Shown: positions 36,482 to 49,257 of the stretch, one piece after another
Numbering within the stretch: position 1 is the stretch's first letter
Layout: every line of letters begins with the position of its first letter
NCBI GenBank assembly: GCA_949130495.1
Contig: OX422222.1
Location: forward strand, 277,192,109-277,256,108
Direction of reading: 5' to 3'
Length of the DNA stretch: 64,000 nt
Origin: Sambucus nigra
Lineage: Eukaryota; Streptophyta; Magnoliopsida; Dipsacales; Adoxaceae
Program-made: the position numbers and the translations under genes
The notes under the pieces: generated by a model
The model's input: the letters and a program-made list of their open reading frames with translations, nothing else
The model's database searches: none
Told to the model about the DNA's origin: nothing

Positions 36482-39400
36482 TTGTTTACCTTTAATAGGT
36501 GTTTAGTTGTGGTAGCTGTGATGGGATATCCGAAATACAAAGAGTGGATGGGTGAGACTAATAGAATGGGGGATGTGTTTCGCAGAGGTGCTAACGAATT
36601 TGTGAAATATGCAAAGAGATGTCGTAATGATGAAGAGTTTCCGTGTCCGTGTGCTAGGTGTAAGAATGGTAAGGTGTTTGAGTGGAAAACAGTTGAACTA
36701 CATTTGTTAAGATCGGGTATGCAAAATAGTTATCGATTTTGGAGTTTTCACGGTGAATTGAAAGTTCCTTTTGTCCCTGAACAACCTTCACAACATCCTT
36801 CAACAAGTAGAATAGATGAAGAAGGGGACGACGTAGATCATAATATGTTAGAGGATTTAGTTGATGATGCGTACAGAGTTTATGAAGCTAAGGAGAATGA
36901 GGTTACTGATGATGTAGAAGATTCAAGTGCTCGTGAAGATAACACGATAAAACTTGACGATGACTACCAAAGTTTAAAATTTAAGGCGACCCAACCGTTA
37001 TACTCTGGCTGTGAGAAAGATCAAACAACTTCACATGCCATGGTTGGTTTGCACAGTTTGAAGACGCAGTACAGTTTGTCTGGCAATAGCGTGACGGGAA
37101 TTCTGAAATGGGTGAAGGGCTTATTACCCAAGGTGAATACACTTCCAAATAGCTATCCTGTTATGAAGAACAGTTTGAAAGGTTTGGGAATGAAGTATAA
37201 ATCGATTCATGCTTGTGTGTATGACTGCATACTATACCGAAAGGAGTATGAAAATCTCGATCGTTGTCCGGTATGCGATGAACCTAGATATGTCCAATCT
37301 ACTAGTAAGGAAGGCACAAGCTCAAAAGTGCCTCAAAAAGTATTGAAATATTTTCCCGTTGGGCCTAGATTAAAGCGATTTTTCACAGTACCATGGATTG
37401 CAGAGGCAATGACTTGGCATGCTAGGGAAGAAGTAGGGGGTAATATCATGCGTCATCCTATTGATTCTACTGCCTGGCGGAGGATGAATTATGAGTATCC
37501 CGATTTTGCTCGAGAACAACGCAACATTCGTTTGGCTATATCAACAGATGGTTTCAATCCATTTGGAAATCTAAGCACCAATCAGAGTGTATGGCCAGTG
37601 ATACTAGCCCCACTCAACCTCCCTCCTTCACAGTGTATGAGACCTGAATTTTCGATGATGGCTTTATTGATACCTGGGCCAAAGGCACCAAGTGAAGACA
37701 TTGATATCTACATGGCTCCTTTGGTAGAAGAATTAAATGAGTTGTGGGAAGATGGTGTGCAATCATTTGACTCTTTTAGAAAAGAAGAGTTTACGCTGAA
37801 AGCTATGTTGATGTGGGCAATTCATGATTTTCCAGCTTATGGGACATTATCCGGATGTGTAGTACATGGTTATTTGGGGTGTCCTATTTGTGGAGAGGAG
37901 ACTTAATCTCTTCGTCTATCCCCCAGCTTAAAAAATGTATACCATTGCCACAGGAGGTTTTTACCCCCAGCTCATAGTTTCAGATTTGAGAAAGCTTCCA
38001 ATTTTTTATTGGACGGAGTTGAACATAGGCTACCGCCGAGACAACTTTCGGGTTCAGAAATTGAAAGTAAATCTTCTAAATGTGGCCCAAATATGCCAGG
38101 TAAGAATCCCAAATTTAAGAATGTCAAGCATAAGAAGACCCCAACTGGGAATGAAACTGAGATAAGAAAGGCATGGTCTCGGAGGTCAATTTTATTTGAC
38201 TTGCCTTATTGGAAGAAAAACCCGGTGCGCCATGTATTGGATGTGATGCATGCAGAGAAGAACTTCGCTGAACATATTGTGGGTACTTGCCTTGGGGGGA
38301 GTCATTCGAAGGATGGATAAAATGCACGAAAAGACCTTAAAACGTTAAAACTTAAACCACAACTATGGTTGAAAGAAGATAGTAGGGGAAGGACAATAAT
38401 TCCCCCTGGTGCGTTTACTTTGACGAGTGAAGAAAGGAAGGTGCTTCTAGACACAATATATAATTTGAAGGGCCCATCTACTTTTTCGTCCAACTTGCAA
38501 AGGATTGTGAATTATGCTACTCATGATTTACATAAGTGTAAGTCCCACGATTGGCATGTGATCATGCAATTGGTTCCTCTATTGTTTAAGCACTGTTTCT
38601 CCAAGCACAAGGATTTGCGTAGGGCTATTATGCAAATTAGTATTACCTTCTCCCTCTTGTGTGAGAAGGTAGTGAATCGAGAACACATAGTGGCTGCAAA
38701 ATTGGCTGTGAACGAAGCGATTTGTGTATTGGAGAAGTACTTTCCCCCAGCATTCTTTGACATAAGTGTTCACTTGTTGGTACACCTATGCGACGAGGCA
38801 CTTCTTTGTGGTCCAGTTAGATATCGGTGGATGTATCCGTTTGAAAGATTGATGAAAGTTTTTAAAGATTACGTCAAGAATACGCGATATATTGCAGGAT
38901 CAATTGCAGAGGAATACATCACCGTGGAGTCATCAATATATACTCGGGAATATATGACTGACTCTACCAGCGTTGATGACACTGATGAATTCCTCGATGA
39001 TGGTGGTAATGTGATGGGAAAACGAGTGAAATTAACGAGTTTGCAACATGAACAAGTAGCTCGTTATCTATTTGACACACATGAAGATGTCGAAGAATGG
39101 AAAAAGTAAGTTTCGAATATTATAATGTTTAACATTATTTTAGATTATTTTATACATGATTAATTTTGTAATATGCAGTAAATATGAAGCCTCTGAGAAC
39201 AATAAAAGACGAAAAACAGTGGTACAATCAGACAGCGAATTTAGGCTATGGTTGACACAAGAGGTAATTACAATGAAAACAGTCGTTATATAACGTTACA
39301 TTACACTCATATTTTACCACTAATATAATTAATTTATCTATATTCTCAGCTCCTAAAGATGGGTGATGCGACATCAAGGCTTGCTCGTCTAGCCACTGGA

Positions 39401-39937
39401 CCCTTGTTCGTGGCACAAGAGTACAAAAAATATCGATTGAACGGTTACATTTTCTGCGCTAAAGTGTACGAGGAAAGTACAAATGTACAGAACTCGGGTA
39501 TTTCATACAAGGCTCTTACTTTCTTTCGAGAAAGCGCAAAAGATAAAAACCTCGTTGAAGCTGAAATGACTTACTATGGTGTAATCCAAAATATATTTGA
39601 ATTGGATTATATAAGCTTCAAAGAGGTTGTATTTTACTGTGAATGGGTAAGAGTTGAGGATAAAAATGCTTCTAAAGTTGATCCTGTCACCAATTTGATC
39701 ATGGTTGACTTGTCCAAGTTGAAGAGCAACGTCCACGTGAGCGATGAGCCGTTTGTTTGTGCATTTCAAAAGGTTAAGCAAGTGTTTTACTCGGAGTACA
39801 TCAACAACGAGCCGTGGTCAATTGTCCAACACGCGCCAAGGCATCTAAATAGTAGTGTGGATGACTTGGCTGCTCCTACCGAATATCAATCCATTTTTTA
39901 TGATAACCCGAATTTGAAACAATTTTTCAATTTGTAA
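36482..39937 (+). pseudogene. CACTA transposase, TNP2 type (two premature stops)
   Basis: This would bind CACTA ends and catalyse excision and integration. One frame runs 36482-39105; the likely start is ATG at 36521 (MGYPKYKEWM). Domains in order: transposase-associated N-terminal domain with PCPCARCKN; the TNP2/Transposase_21 core with YNC-type PVCDEPRY, STDGFNPFG, LLIPGPKAPSEDIDIY, GYLGCPICGEE, DVMHAEKN, CKSHDWHVI and GPVRYRWMYPFER; and a C-terminal DUF4216-like region (YYGVIQNIFELDY, WSIVQHAPRHL). Introns are supported at 39106-39178 and 39264-39349 (GT-AG, frame kept). Exon 1 has in-frame TAA at 37904 and 38318. Otherwise it is intact, so inactivation looks recent. Confidence 0.92.
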
Positions 39938-40124
39938 TAATTATTTCAATTTGTACCGAAACATCCATTTTTAATGCTTTTACTTGATCTGCACTTTATC
40001 ATTTTCACTCTTGTGTAGTGTGCGTGTGTGGAGAGGAGATTAATACATAAATATTCCAACCACATCTAAGTTTTGTTTATACTAATCCATGAATATACGC
40101 TTCTTACCTTTAATAGGTGATTAG

Positions 40125-40183
40125 TACATAGTTATTTGGGGTGTCCTATTTGTGGAGAGGAGATTGAATCTCTTCGTCTATCC
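40125..40183 (+). repeat. Duplicated fragment of TNP2 exon 1
   Basis: This closely matches 37859-37917 of the transposase gene (ggggtgtcctatttgtggag, then tctcttcgtctatcc). In this copy the codon at the first premature stop is GAA rather than TAA. It lies beyond the gene's end and directly adjoins the foldback at 40184, so it probably arrived in the same rearrangement. Confidence 0.85.
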
Positions 40184-40424
40184 GAACACTAAGAAATGCC
40201 ATAATCCTATGGAGCGATGCTCTGCAAATTCCTCCCAACCGTTATGTAGCCAAACATCACCGGTTGAAGTTGTCAATTCCACTTTCCATACCCCACCACT
40301 TTCCATACCCCATTCAAAGGTGGAGTTGACAACTTCAACTGCTGATTTTTGGCTACACAACGGTTGGAAGGAATTTGCAACGCATACCTCCATAGGATTA
40401 TGGTATTTCTTAGTGTTTAGATAT
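40184..40424. repeat. Foldback with arms of about 110 bp in the CACTA 3' region
   Basis: Left arm (aacactaagaaatgccataa ... ) and right arm (... ttatggtatttcttagtgtt) are inverted copies with roughly 85-90 percent pairing by eye, meeting near 40303. The mirrored 96- and 71-residue ORFs are products of this symmetry. No flanking duplication was found. A transcript through it would form a long double-stranded RNA hairpin. Confidence 0.85.
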
Positions 40425-40934
40425 GAAGAGAATTATAATTGACACGATTGCCCGGGGTACATTAGTTGGAAGGAGGTGCCATATGAGCTCAAGTTAGCTG
40501 TTTGAGTGACACTACAGGTATATGTCAATTTCGATTTCGATTTCAATTACAATTTATATTTATCTATATTTGAGGGGCGGATACTAATTTTACTTTATTT
40601 CAATTCAGGGGACAGGGAGTGGCCCTAAGGGTAGGCCACATATGCTCTATACTTATGTCGCTATTCGGACGAGAAGGGAAGGATAAGGAGGTGTTCCCGA
40701 GCGTCGCGGTACAAAATCTCTTTTCCATGCAAATAGTTCGTAGATTTGAGATAAAATGATGGTGATGTTGTTTCTTTTTAAATAGTTTCTTATTTGAATA
40801 TATATTTGCATTATCTTTAGTTTGTTCGGATATATGATGTGTGGAACAGGTACAACGTTGCTATAACAGGTACAAATATACTGCTGGGCAGTGGCAGTGG
40901 CCATACTGCCCAGCAGTTTTTTTTTAATTCTGCC

Positions 40935-41199
40935 CAGAATTGTCACGGTCATTGACCGTGACAATTTTTTTACTAAGGGTCACGGCTTTGTCACGGTCAT
41001 TGACCGTGACAAACGTGTCACGGTCATTGACCTTGACACGACCGTGACACAAAACGCGAGTTTTTTGTCAAGGTCAATGACCGTGACACGACCGTGACAA
41101 AAAAAGTTGTCTCGCCTCGAAATGTCACGGTCATTGACCTTGACAAGGTGAATTTATCAAGGTCAATGACCTTGACAAATGGGCAGATTTGGTGTAGTG
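40935..41199 (+). repeat. CACTA right subterminal repeats and TIR
   Basis: At least six copies of the GGTCA(T/A)TGACC-centred motif occur at about 40940, 40990, 41020, 41067, 41123 and 41157, ending in the inverted TIR. This mirrors the left end. Confidence 0.9.
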
Positions 41200-42229
41200 C
41201 ATGTGATTATCCCCTCCTAATTGCAATGATCTTGGGGAATGCACAGATGCACAGAGTCCATGTTGATACAAGGAGTTTAGCTGACATCATTTTTATGAGG
41301 GCATACCTAGAAATGGTCCTAATTATGCAGAGTATCATATGAATAGTAACCAAAGTGGTAGCATTTAATGAAGAGATAACTCGTGTTATTGGGTATGTCA
41401 CATTAGCATGAAAAGCAGGAGTCGAGAAATGCTGCACTCTGGTATGATATCATTACTTAGAGGTTGACGACCCCTCATAATACAATATTATATTCTAAAT
41501 TCATGTCCTCAATAAGATGGATATCATAGTATCAATTAGGATAATGCTCATATGTGTACCCACTACCTCGAATGTGGTAGAGTCACATAGGGACCCAAAT
41601 GATCCTATAAGGAATGAACCCATAGTCAAAAGAAAGTCAAAAAGACTCCCAGAGGTTTCCTTAACCCTGGTTTGGATTACTGGAAGGTAGGCAGAAGTCC
41701 AGGAACCTGAACTTAAGTCTATTAAGTGCCCTCAAAAGGTTTGTCGATCTTCGTAGAGACCCAGACAATGTGAATAGTTAGTTGTTTCCAAATGAGGATA
41801 CAAACACAAATCTACCAAACATAGACACTCGTGATCCCTAAAATAAGGGGGGAGAGAGAGAAAATAGGAAAACCTAATGAAGAAATCATTGACGTTTGTG
41901 TTGATAAATTTGACCCCTGAAAAATAGTCCAGATCATGGCAAGCCTCATCTCCCCCATTAATAATTTATTAACTCAATTCTTGTAGGAACAAAGATGTGT
42001 TTCCTTAATGCCACTCTGGTATAATTAGAGTAGATCCAACAGTCATTTTCACTACCTCAGCATGGACCATAGTCATATGCTTGTAAAGAAGAAGAAGAGG
42101 TTATTTGATCCTGAATAAAACAAAGCTACAAAATATAAGGTATAGAATCCTTTAGAAGCCAAATTTAGTTAAGAAGTCAAATATCCTGAATGATTGTCTA
42201 ATATGGCTTTCATTCCTAATTGTAACAAA

Positions 42230-42900
42230 AAAAAAGAAGGATTTTTGTGGACTTCACCGACCTTAGTAGAGCCTTCTCTAAGGACTATTTTCCCCTTCCT
42301 ATAATTGACACTTTGGTTAAACCAATAACAATTCAAGAACTTATCTCCATCATGGATGCATACTTTATATATAGCCATATCAAAATGGCACCTTAAGCTG
42401 AAGAAAAAAACTTATTCATCATTGATAAAGATACTTACTGCCATAAATTAATTCCTTTCTATCTCAGAAAACCAAGGGCTATGTATTATAGGATTATAAA
42501 TACAATAATCAAGAAACTAGTTGGCGCGAATATGGATGTATATGTTGATGATATGATGTTCAAGAGTTTGGATGCCAAGGATAACTTCTAACACCTCATA
42601 GAAATGTTTACCATCCTTAGAAAAAACAAAATGATCCTCAGCCCAAAGAAATGTGAATTTTAGGCCTCAATAGGCAAGTCCTGGGATTCATGATACCTAT
42701 AAAGGGCACGGAAGTGAACACCAAAAAAATCAAGGCCCTAATAGAGATAAAGTCTCCTAAAATAGTGAACGAGATTCAATGTATATGAAAGAGATCGTGA
42801 TATTAAAGCGTTTCATCTCAAAATCCATTGACAAGTGTCTTCCAATATTTAATATTTTGAAGAATACGTTCTTGTAAATTATTGAGGCAGAAGAAGCATT
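42230..42900 (+). pseudogene. Tat reverse transcriptase
   Basis: From 42239 the frame reads IFVDFTDLSRAFSKDYFPLP then MDAYFIYSHIKMAP, corresponding to the VDFTDLNKACPKDSFPLP and MDAYSGYNQI blocks of Tat RT. Further on, MDVYVDDMMFKS holds the catalytic YVDD. Stops (for example after APxAEE and after DNF) and deletions near 42480 break it. Confidence 0.8.
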
Positions 42901-43765
42901 CTACATTTTTAACTCTACATGGTATTATCGCCACCCATTATAAGCTCAACCCTCATCCAAGAAGAATTTTCACTCCAATATCTTGTTTATTATGCCAAAA
43001 AGGATTTTCAGGAGGCTGAACTCAAGTATCCTAAGATAAAAAGGTTTGGCTTCTGGTTAATCATAGTTTCTAGGCGACTAATGCCTTACCTCCAAGTCCA
43101 CTCCATTAGATATATGACATATCAACCTCTGAGGAAAACTCTACAAAGACTTGAAAATTTAGGAAGATTGATAAAATGGTTTATGGGGCTCGAGTAATTA
43201 GACATCAAGTACCAACCGAGGGTGACCATCAAAGCACAAATCCTAATTTTATTAACGGATTTAACAATACAGGATAAGATAAGAGAGACCTCATACCCTA
43301 AAGAAGAACATTTAGGATCCTAAGGCCCCCTTCCACCAAACTCTAAAGCTAACCATTCTAAAATAAATCCTACATGTTGATGGATCATCCAAAATCTCTA
43401 ACAGCGGAGCATGACTCCATTTCCAAACACGAGTAGAAGGTACAATTCCACCCACCTTACTATTAAAATTCAAAGATTCTAATAATGAGGCGTAATATGA
43501 GGCCATAGTATACGATTTAGGGTTGAAATACACATGAAGGCACAATAAGTGATCATGACTAGCGAATTGCAGTCAGTAGTCAGCTGGATCATCGAGCTAT
43601 ATGGCACGAAAGGGGCTCACATGACTACTTACCATGAACTCAATATGGGGATCATACGTAAAATCTTAATTTTCCATCAAGCAGGTTCTTAGAGCAAAAA
43701 TATTAAATGTAGTCCACCTAACACAAGAACCACCTTAGATGAGATCAATCCAGGAGTTCTCATGG
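42901..43765 (+). pseudogene. Tat RNase H and second (archaeal-like) RNase H
   Basis: 42919-43197 is open and reads LVYYAKKDFQEAELKYPKI and then the PYLQVHSIRYMTYQPLR block, matching the RNase H and tether of Tat pol. 43375-43530 reads LHVDGSSKISNSGA, stop, then FKDSNNEA, stop, YEAIVYDLGL. This is the second RNase H with its first Asp and the NNEAEYEA glutamate block. Two RNase H domains in tandem are typical of the Tat lineage. Confidence 0.75.
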
Positions 43766-43770
43766 TCACG

Positions 43771-46347
43771 TGTAACACCTAGTGATTTTAGGTCGTAAAA
43801 ATCTTTGTTAAATTATATTTCAAAAAAATAAATTTTGGGAAATAATCAATTTCAGTATTGAAAAATGTTATTTTTTATATTTAAAATAAGGTTTTAAATG
43901 GAATATAAATCGAGATTGAAATTGGATCTTTCTAAGTTTTTATATGAAGATGTGGAGAGCTTGGAGTAGCAGGCCGACTGAACTGATTCGGCCCAGGGGG
44001 CGAAATGGTTCGCACCGGTAGTTAATCGAAAATCGGATAATTTTTCTTTCAGTTTGGTTGGGACACAAATTCTTTTTTTTCCTAAAATATAAAGGCATGG
44101 GTTTAGGTTTTTTAAAATACTTTTAACCCTTCTCAAAAAGCAGTATCCTACTAAAATCCTATTTTCTCTCATCTAAAAAACCTAAACCCCATTAAACACA
44201 AGTTTCAACCCAAGTTTTGAAGATCTAAATCAAGTTTTCTGAAGAACAAACAGAACGTGTCTTTGCTATTTTCTCAAGAGGAATGCAATCGTGTAATCAG
44301 ATTTTCAAACTGACTTTTTTGAAAGTATTAATACTTATATTGTTTCCCATTAAATGTTATGCATTTTAGATATGGCCTAAACTTTAATAAATGGTATTAT
44401 TCTTAAAATAAATTAGAAAGACTAATAAGGTAAAGTGAAAGTAATTACGAGACTGTTTTTATTCATATCTGAAAATATAATTAAGACTTGAAACAATCTC
44501 ATGCTTAGATTAGAGATTTTGATTTCTAGAATTGTGGGACGTTTCGCGTATTAAAACTAAAAATCTGAAATTGTTACATAGTTTCGACTCGTATAAATAC
44601 GATATTGATGTGTAGGTTGTAGAAAATAATTATTGTGGTGTATTATTTTTAATACACATGTTAAGGTTAAATTATGTGTTAACCGATAAAATATCACTTG
44701 TATAGGAAATATTATATTTGACAACTTGGAGAACTTTTGGTACAACTTTTTTAATTATATAATTAAATTGGACATAATTTGGAGGATATTGTAATCGGAG
44801 AATTAATTAGAAGAATTGTAGCTATAAATTGAGGATATGCTTTATGTGAATGTTGCTTGTGTTAATATTTGGACACCACAGGGACGTTGGGATTTTTGGG
44901 GTAGTTACGCTTTTACCCTCGTTTCCTAGGTTGATTGATAGGTATGATAATAGTAGGTAGGCCTTTTTGTTGTTGACACTTCATAGATATAGGACTAGTG
45001 AGTGTAGGTTCGTACGGTTGGGTATTTTCTGGGTCGGTTTAGGTAGTGCGCCGTTCCATTATTCCGTTTGCGTAGCTGCGAGACAAGGTGGTAATTATTG
45101 GTAGGCATTCCTCCTAAGTGATAGAATAGGAAATACTTATGATTTTGGTTATCTATAGGTGTGGGACTAGGTATGGTTTAGGTTGGGTTACCCAAATAAA
45201 GGGTAGGGCTAATAGAGAACTATGAGAACTTGATAATAAATTGATAATTAATGCCTAAGATAAAGAACGGGTATTAAAATGAATTTGCATCGTGAGTATG
45301 TGATCGGGTAATGATAATTGGGTTGACTGGCTATAGCGACATGGGTGTGTATTGGCGTCACGGGTATGTGTAGCGCTAACGATAATTGGTTGATTGATTA
45401 TAGTAACATGTCGTGCGTGGAACCTCACGAGTATGTGCAGAGCTAACGAAATTGACTTGACTGACTATAGTGAGGGGAATGTGTGTGGTGTGAAATTGTG
45501 ATCGCACAAGAGTATGTTAAGTACTCGTAATAGGGTGAATTGGTTATACTGGTGTTGTTTTAATAATATTGGGTGTGCTAAGAGTATCTGCAGGACTCGT
45601 AATTGGGTGAACTGACTATACTTGTATCACATTGATGAAATTGTTTACATTAATTCAATTAATTATTGTGAATTTATAATGAAATTTTGTAATAACATAA
45701 TTGGACTTGAATAGTGGGGTCACTTAATTATGTGGGTAGTTAGTGATATTTTACTTTACTCAAATGTTATTATATCGTTTAATTTAAAATACTCTATTGT
45801 AATATTTATCATGTATGATGCTTATGTCTGGGTTCACCGACCTTAATTGGGAGGAATAACTGGTATTCATGCGGTGGAATCTAATGATTTTCGTTGACTA
45901 ACATTTCAGGTATAGTCGTTGGTATAGCTTCATAGGATGGATTTGAGATTTGTGGAGTTCACCTGGAGATTTATCTTTATTTCTTCAGTAGTTTAGATTT
46001 TATTTCATTGTTTTATTAATGAGACAGTTATTAATGGATTTTGGTGGGCCATTCGGTTCTACAGTTGTTTATGTTTTTCAGTTGGATATTTGTAGTTGAA
46101 TGATTTATTTTGAGTATTTATTTATCGTTCGGAGTTGGATTTTATTTTGGAGTTAGCATGGTGATGAATTTTATGTTTTGGATAGTTATATTCATTGGAT
46201 TAAATTGCATTATATCTTATGGAAACAATGTTTTTATTATCTCATATTTCTATCACATCCTGAGAATGGTATTTTATTGGTGACGCCCGATGTAGGTTGG
46301 CGGCAGCAGCTAGCCACCTCGCTCTCCAGAATGCGTGGGGTGTCACA
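43771..46347 (+). mobile_element. Solo LTR (2.58 kb), Del/Tekay type
   Basis: Starts TGTAACACC and ends GGGGTGTCACA, with flanking 5-bp sequences tcacg and tcacc (4 of 5 identical) as the likely TSD. There is no interior or PBS. Its first 150 bp resemble the LTR start of the mini element at 47571-50593 (shared cgtaaaaatctttgttaaatt and aataaggttttaa). A tandem module of about 70 bp (gagtatgtgcagagctaac, then a gactgactatag phrase) is repeated about five times at 45285-45625. It splits the Tat pol. Confidence 0.85.
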
Positions 46348-47570
46348 TCACCATGGGCCACCCTAGAATCGCTAAGCTCCAAATTAACTCAGTGGTTGTT
46401 GTAACCCACCCTAATTGGACTAACCCTATCAGAGAATACCTCAATATCGACCTATTACTTAATGACATGATATAATCCACACATTTGAAGTCTCTAACGT
46501 TATGATACTACCTTTAACAAGAGGTACTATTCAAATACAGGTTTGATTATTCTCCTAAAAAGTTCCTAAGAACTCAAGAAGTAAAATAGGTCCTCAATGA
46601 TATCCATGAAGGCATTTGGGATTCTCAACTGGCCCTGAACCTTTTCTTAGAGGTCCTGAAGCATGGCTACTTTTGTCCCGCCTTAGGAAAAGTGGCCAAA
46701 GCTCTGGTGCAACGATAAGATAAGTGTTAGAGGTTTTCTAGCATCCCTAAACAGCAATCTTAAGAAATGGTCCCCAAGTTAAGCCCATGGCCCTTTGTAT
46801 AGTGGGGGTGGACCTAGTAGGACCCTTATATCTCAGCAAATGCCAAAACCAATTATGCATAGGGGCCATAGACGACTTTATAAAATGGGTGGAAGCAAAG
46901 TCTTTATCCATAATCATCAAAATCTAATCAACAAGTTTCATCTAGAAGAGCGTCATATGACATTTTTCTTTGCCTAAGGCCATTATCTCAAATAATGGAA
47001 AATAATTCGTTAATCATGTATTTTGCAAATTTTGTTTAAATTATGACATTCATAACCACTACTCGTCACTGGGGCACCCTCACGAATATGGTCAGGTAGA
47101 GGTCACTAACATAACCGTCTTTGTAAGTTTTAAGAAGAAGCTGGAAAAGTCCAAAGGATTGTGGATAGAGGAGCTACTAAGCATCTTATGGGCATAAAGG
47201 ACAATAATTAGAGGCCCCATGGGAGGAATACTTTTCTCCCTAACATGTAGGATGAAATTAGTAATCATAATAGAGATAAATGTCCCCACTCAAATGGTGG
47301 CATAATTTGAAACTTTGGTAAATGAAGAATGACTTAGACTCACTTCGGAAGAGCTCAAAGAAAAAAAGTGAAGCAACACCCATAAGGATGGCAGCGTAAA
47401 AATAAAAAATGGCCTCATACTTCATTAAGAAAGTACGCTACAGTGAGATTCGAGTTGGGTATTTGATCCTAAGAGAGGTCCTCATAGCCACAAAAAATGC
47501 AAGGGAAGGGAAAATAGAGCCCAAATGGTAAGGGACATATGTGTCCATAAAATAGCCAGATGTAACACCC

Positions 47571-48878
47571 CACGCAAAACACGAGGCACTACTATGATTA
47601 AAATTAAATTAAATCCTCAACAATTAGTATAGATCATCTATATTCCACAAAAATAAACATAACGAATCCAAAATTTACACATCCAAAGTAATTAAAAATA
47701 AATTTCACTTGAAAGTAATACTAAGCTCTCCAAATAAATTACACTGCCAAGATATACAAAAATAAAATCCTCCAAAAATCGTGCTCTAAAATCCTCCAAA
47801 AATCCATAGCGTCCAAATCCACTATAACCTGCCGCTAGAAGAAATATACAGTAAGTACACAATATGATAAGAATAGATGTTCAGAACAATAACAGCAAAT
47901 AAAATGTAACAATATGAATTTAAATTCAAGTCCAACGCGACATCCGAGGATTATACCAATTTAATTTTTCAATAACATATTAATAGATCACCAGGCCTTA
48001 TCTCACCTCACCTAAGCTTCGTAAGGCCTCATCCTAGTTGTTAGACTATTGGACTATTGGCGGGTGACCATTCTTCGTGCCATAGAAAAATTTCATGACG
48101 CCATGCCCATATACAAATACAATAACTCAAGCAAATTAATATTTTAGATTCTAATAAACATCATGACATCAACAATATGAGTACAAATAAATGAGGAACA
48201 AGCGACTAATCTCGAGAGAATTAAGTAGCATATTGTGTAAATTCCGTACCTTAAAATAAACACAAGAAACTCATAAGATTATGTCTCAAAATTCTGATCA
48301 TACCACTACGTTCCTCATGCGAAAACAATAGAAACTCGTTCTATCCCAAACTCGAGAAAACACCAAATAAGCCTTCAAATCATGGGTTGAATATTGAATA
48401 AAATTGGGGCTAGGGTTTGTAGATAGAGGAAGATGAGAATTGAGGAGGCTACTGATTTTTGAGATGGCTAAAATGTGTTTTAAAAGTGCTATACTCGTCA
48501 CTTTATGTTTATACATCAAAAAGAATTAGAGTCCAAATCACATACAAACACCAAAAAATATTTCGAACAATCAGACCGTTGGAATTGGCTGAAATTTGAA
48601 GGTGTAGTAGCCGAAAACAAGATGATGCTAAAAAAATTTCAGCTTGATCGGATGGTCGAATATGTTTTTTTTCTCCTTAGGTTGTATCCTCCCCCGATTT
48701 TTATAGAAAAAGTTATAATTTCCAAAAAAAAATTATCAATTTAAATTCCACTTAAAACCTTATTTTTACATATAAAAACCAACATTTTTACATACCAAAA
48801 TGAAATTGATTCCAAAAAAAAATTAAAATTTTTAATTTAACAAAGATTTTTACGGCTAAAAAATCTCAAGATGCTACA
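47571..48878 (-). repeat. 3' LTR of the mini LTR element
   Basis: Collinear with 49258-50593 throughout (for example the ggtctcacctcacctaagct area and atagaggaagatgagaattg); the two copies are clearly diverged. Confidence 0.88.
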
Positions 48879-49257
48879 TAATTTCACATTAGCACAGGAA
48901 TTTCATCCTCGAAATTAGACGAAGCGTAAAAGTCAAACGTGAGTAAATAAAATAAGGCTTACATATGCCTATCCATAAAATACCTCGATTAGGCGACCAT
49001 ACACCAAATCCTACCCGCATGTTTCTCCAACGCTCTCTCACGAATTACTACTCGATTTTATCTCTAAAAAATTATCACAAGACTAAAGTTCTCAAATCAA
49101 TTCTAAACATCCTCACATCAAGATTACTAATCCTAACCGTGATGCCTACCATGTCCTAAAAAAAACTTCTTATCTCCAATGAAACACATTTAACCCGCAT
49201 GCTAGACCCAAACCCAAAAACCCGAGTGTTGTCGTATACCTAACCTCTGATACCATC

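Larger units (their letters stand above)
34692..41199 (+). mobile_element. Complete CACTA (En/Spm) DNA transposon
   Basis: The 6,508-bp element begins CACTACACCAAAATGGGC and ends with the complement, GCAGATTTGGTGTAGTG. It is flanked by 3-bp CAT duplications (34689-34691 and 41200-41202). Both subterminal regions carry many copies of a GGTCATTGACC-centred motif, the presumed transposase-binding sites. It encodes one TNP2-type transposase with two premature stops; no TNP1-like second gene was found. A G-rich satellite block, a duplicated exon fragment and a large foldback are internal additions. It lies in a Tat protease gene. Confidence 0.95.
34610..41520 (+). pseudogene. Tat protease, interrupted by the CACTA element
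   Basis: 34640-34691 reads TITFP, stop, EDLLNIPHP. Joined at one CAT copy, the frame continues from 41203 as DYPLLIAMILGNA then VHVDTRSLADIIF, where Tat proteases have RRVLVDNGSSADII. The catalytic Asp is present, but the following Gly and Ser are replaced by Arg and Leu. 41460-41600 matches the YN.ILGR..L and VPT...G.V..RGD region, with stops. This is a dead protease cut at the insertion site. Confidence 0.75.

Noticed and set aside
40152..40442. Mirrored ORFs of 96 (plus) and 71 (minus) codons with nearly the same start sequence
   Set aside because: Symmetry of the foldback explains both; not a gene pair.
43894..44172. 92-codon minus-strand ORF in the solo LTR
   Set aside because: LTR sequence with no protein resemblance.
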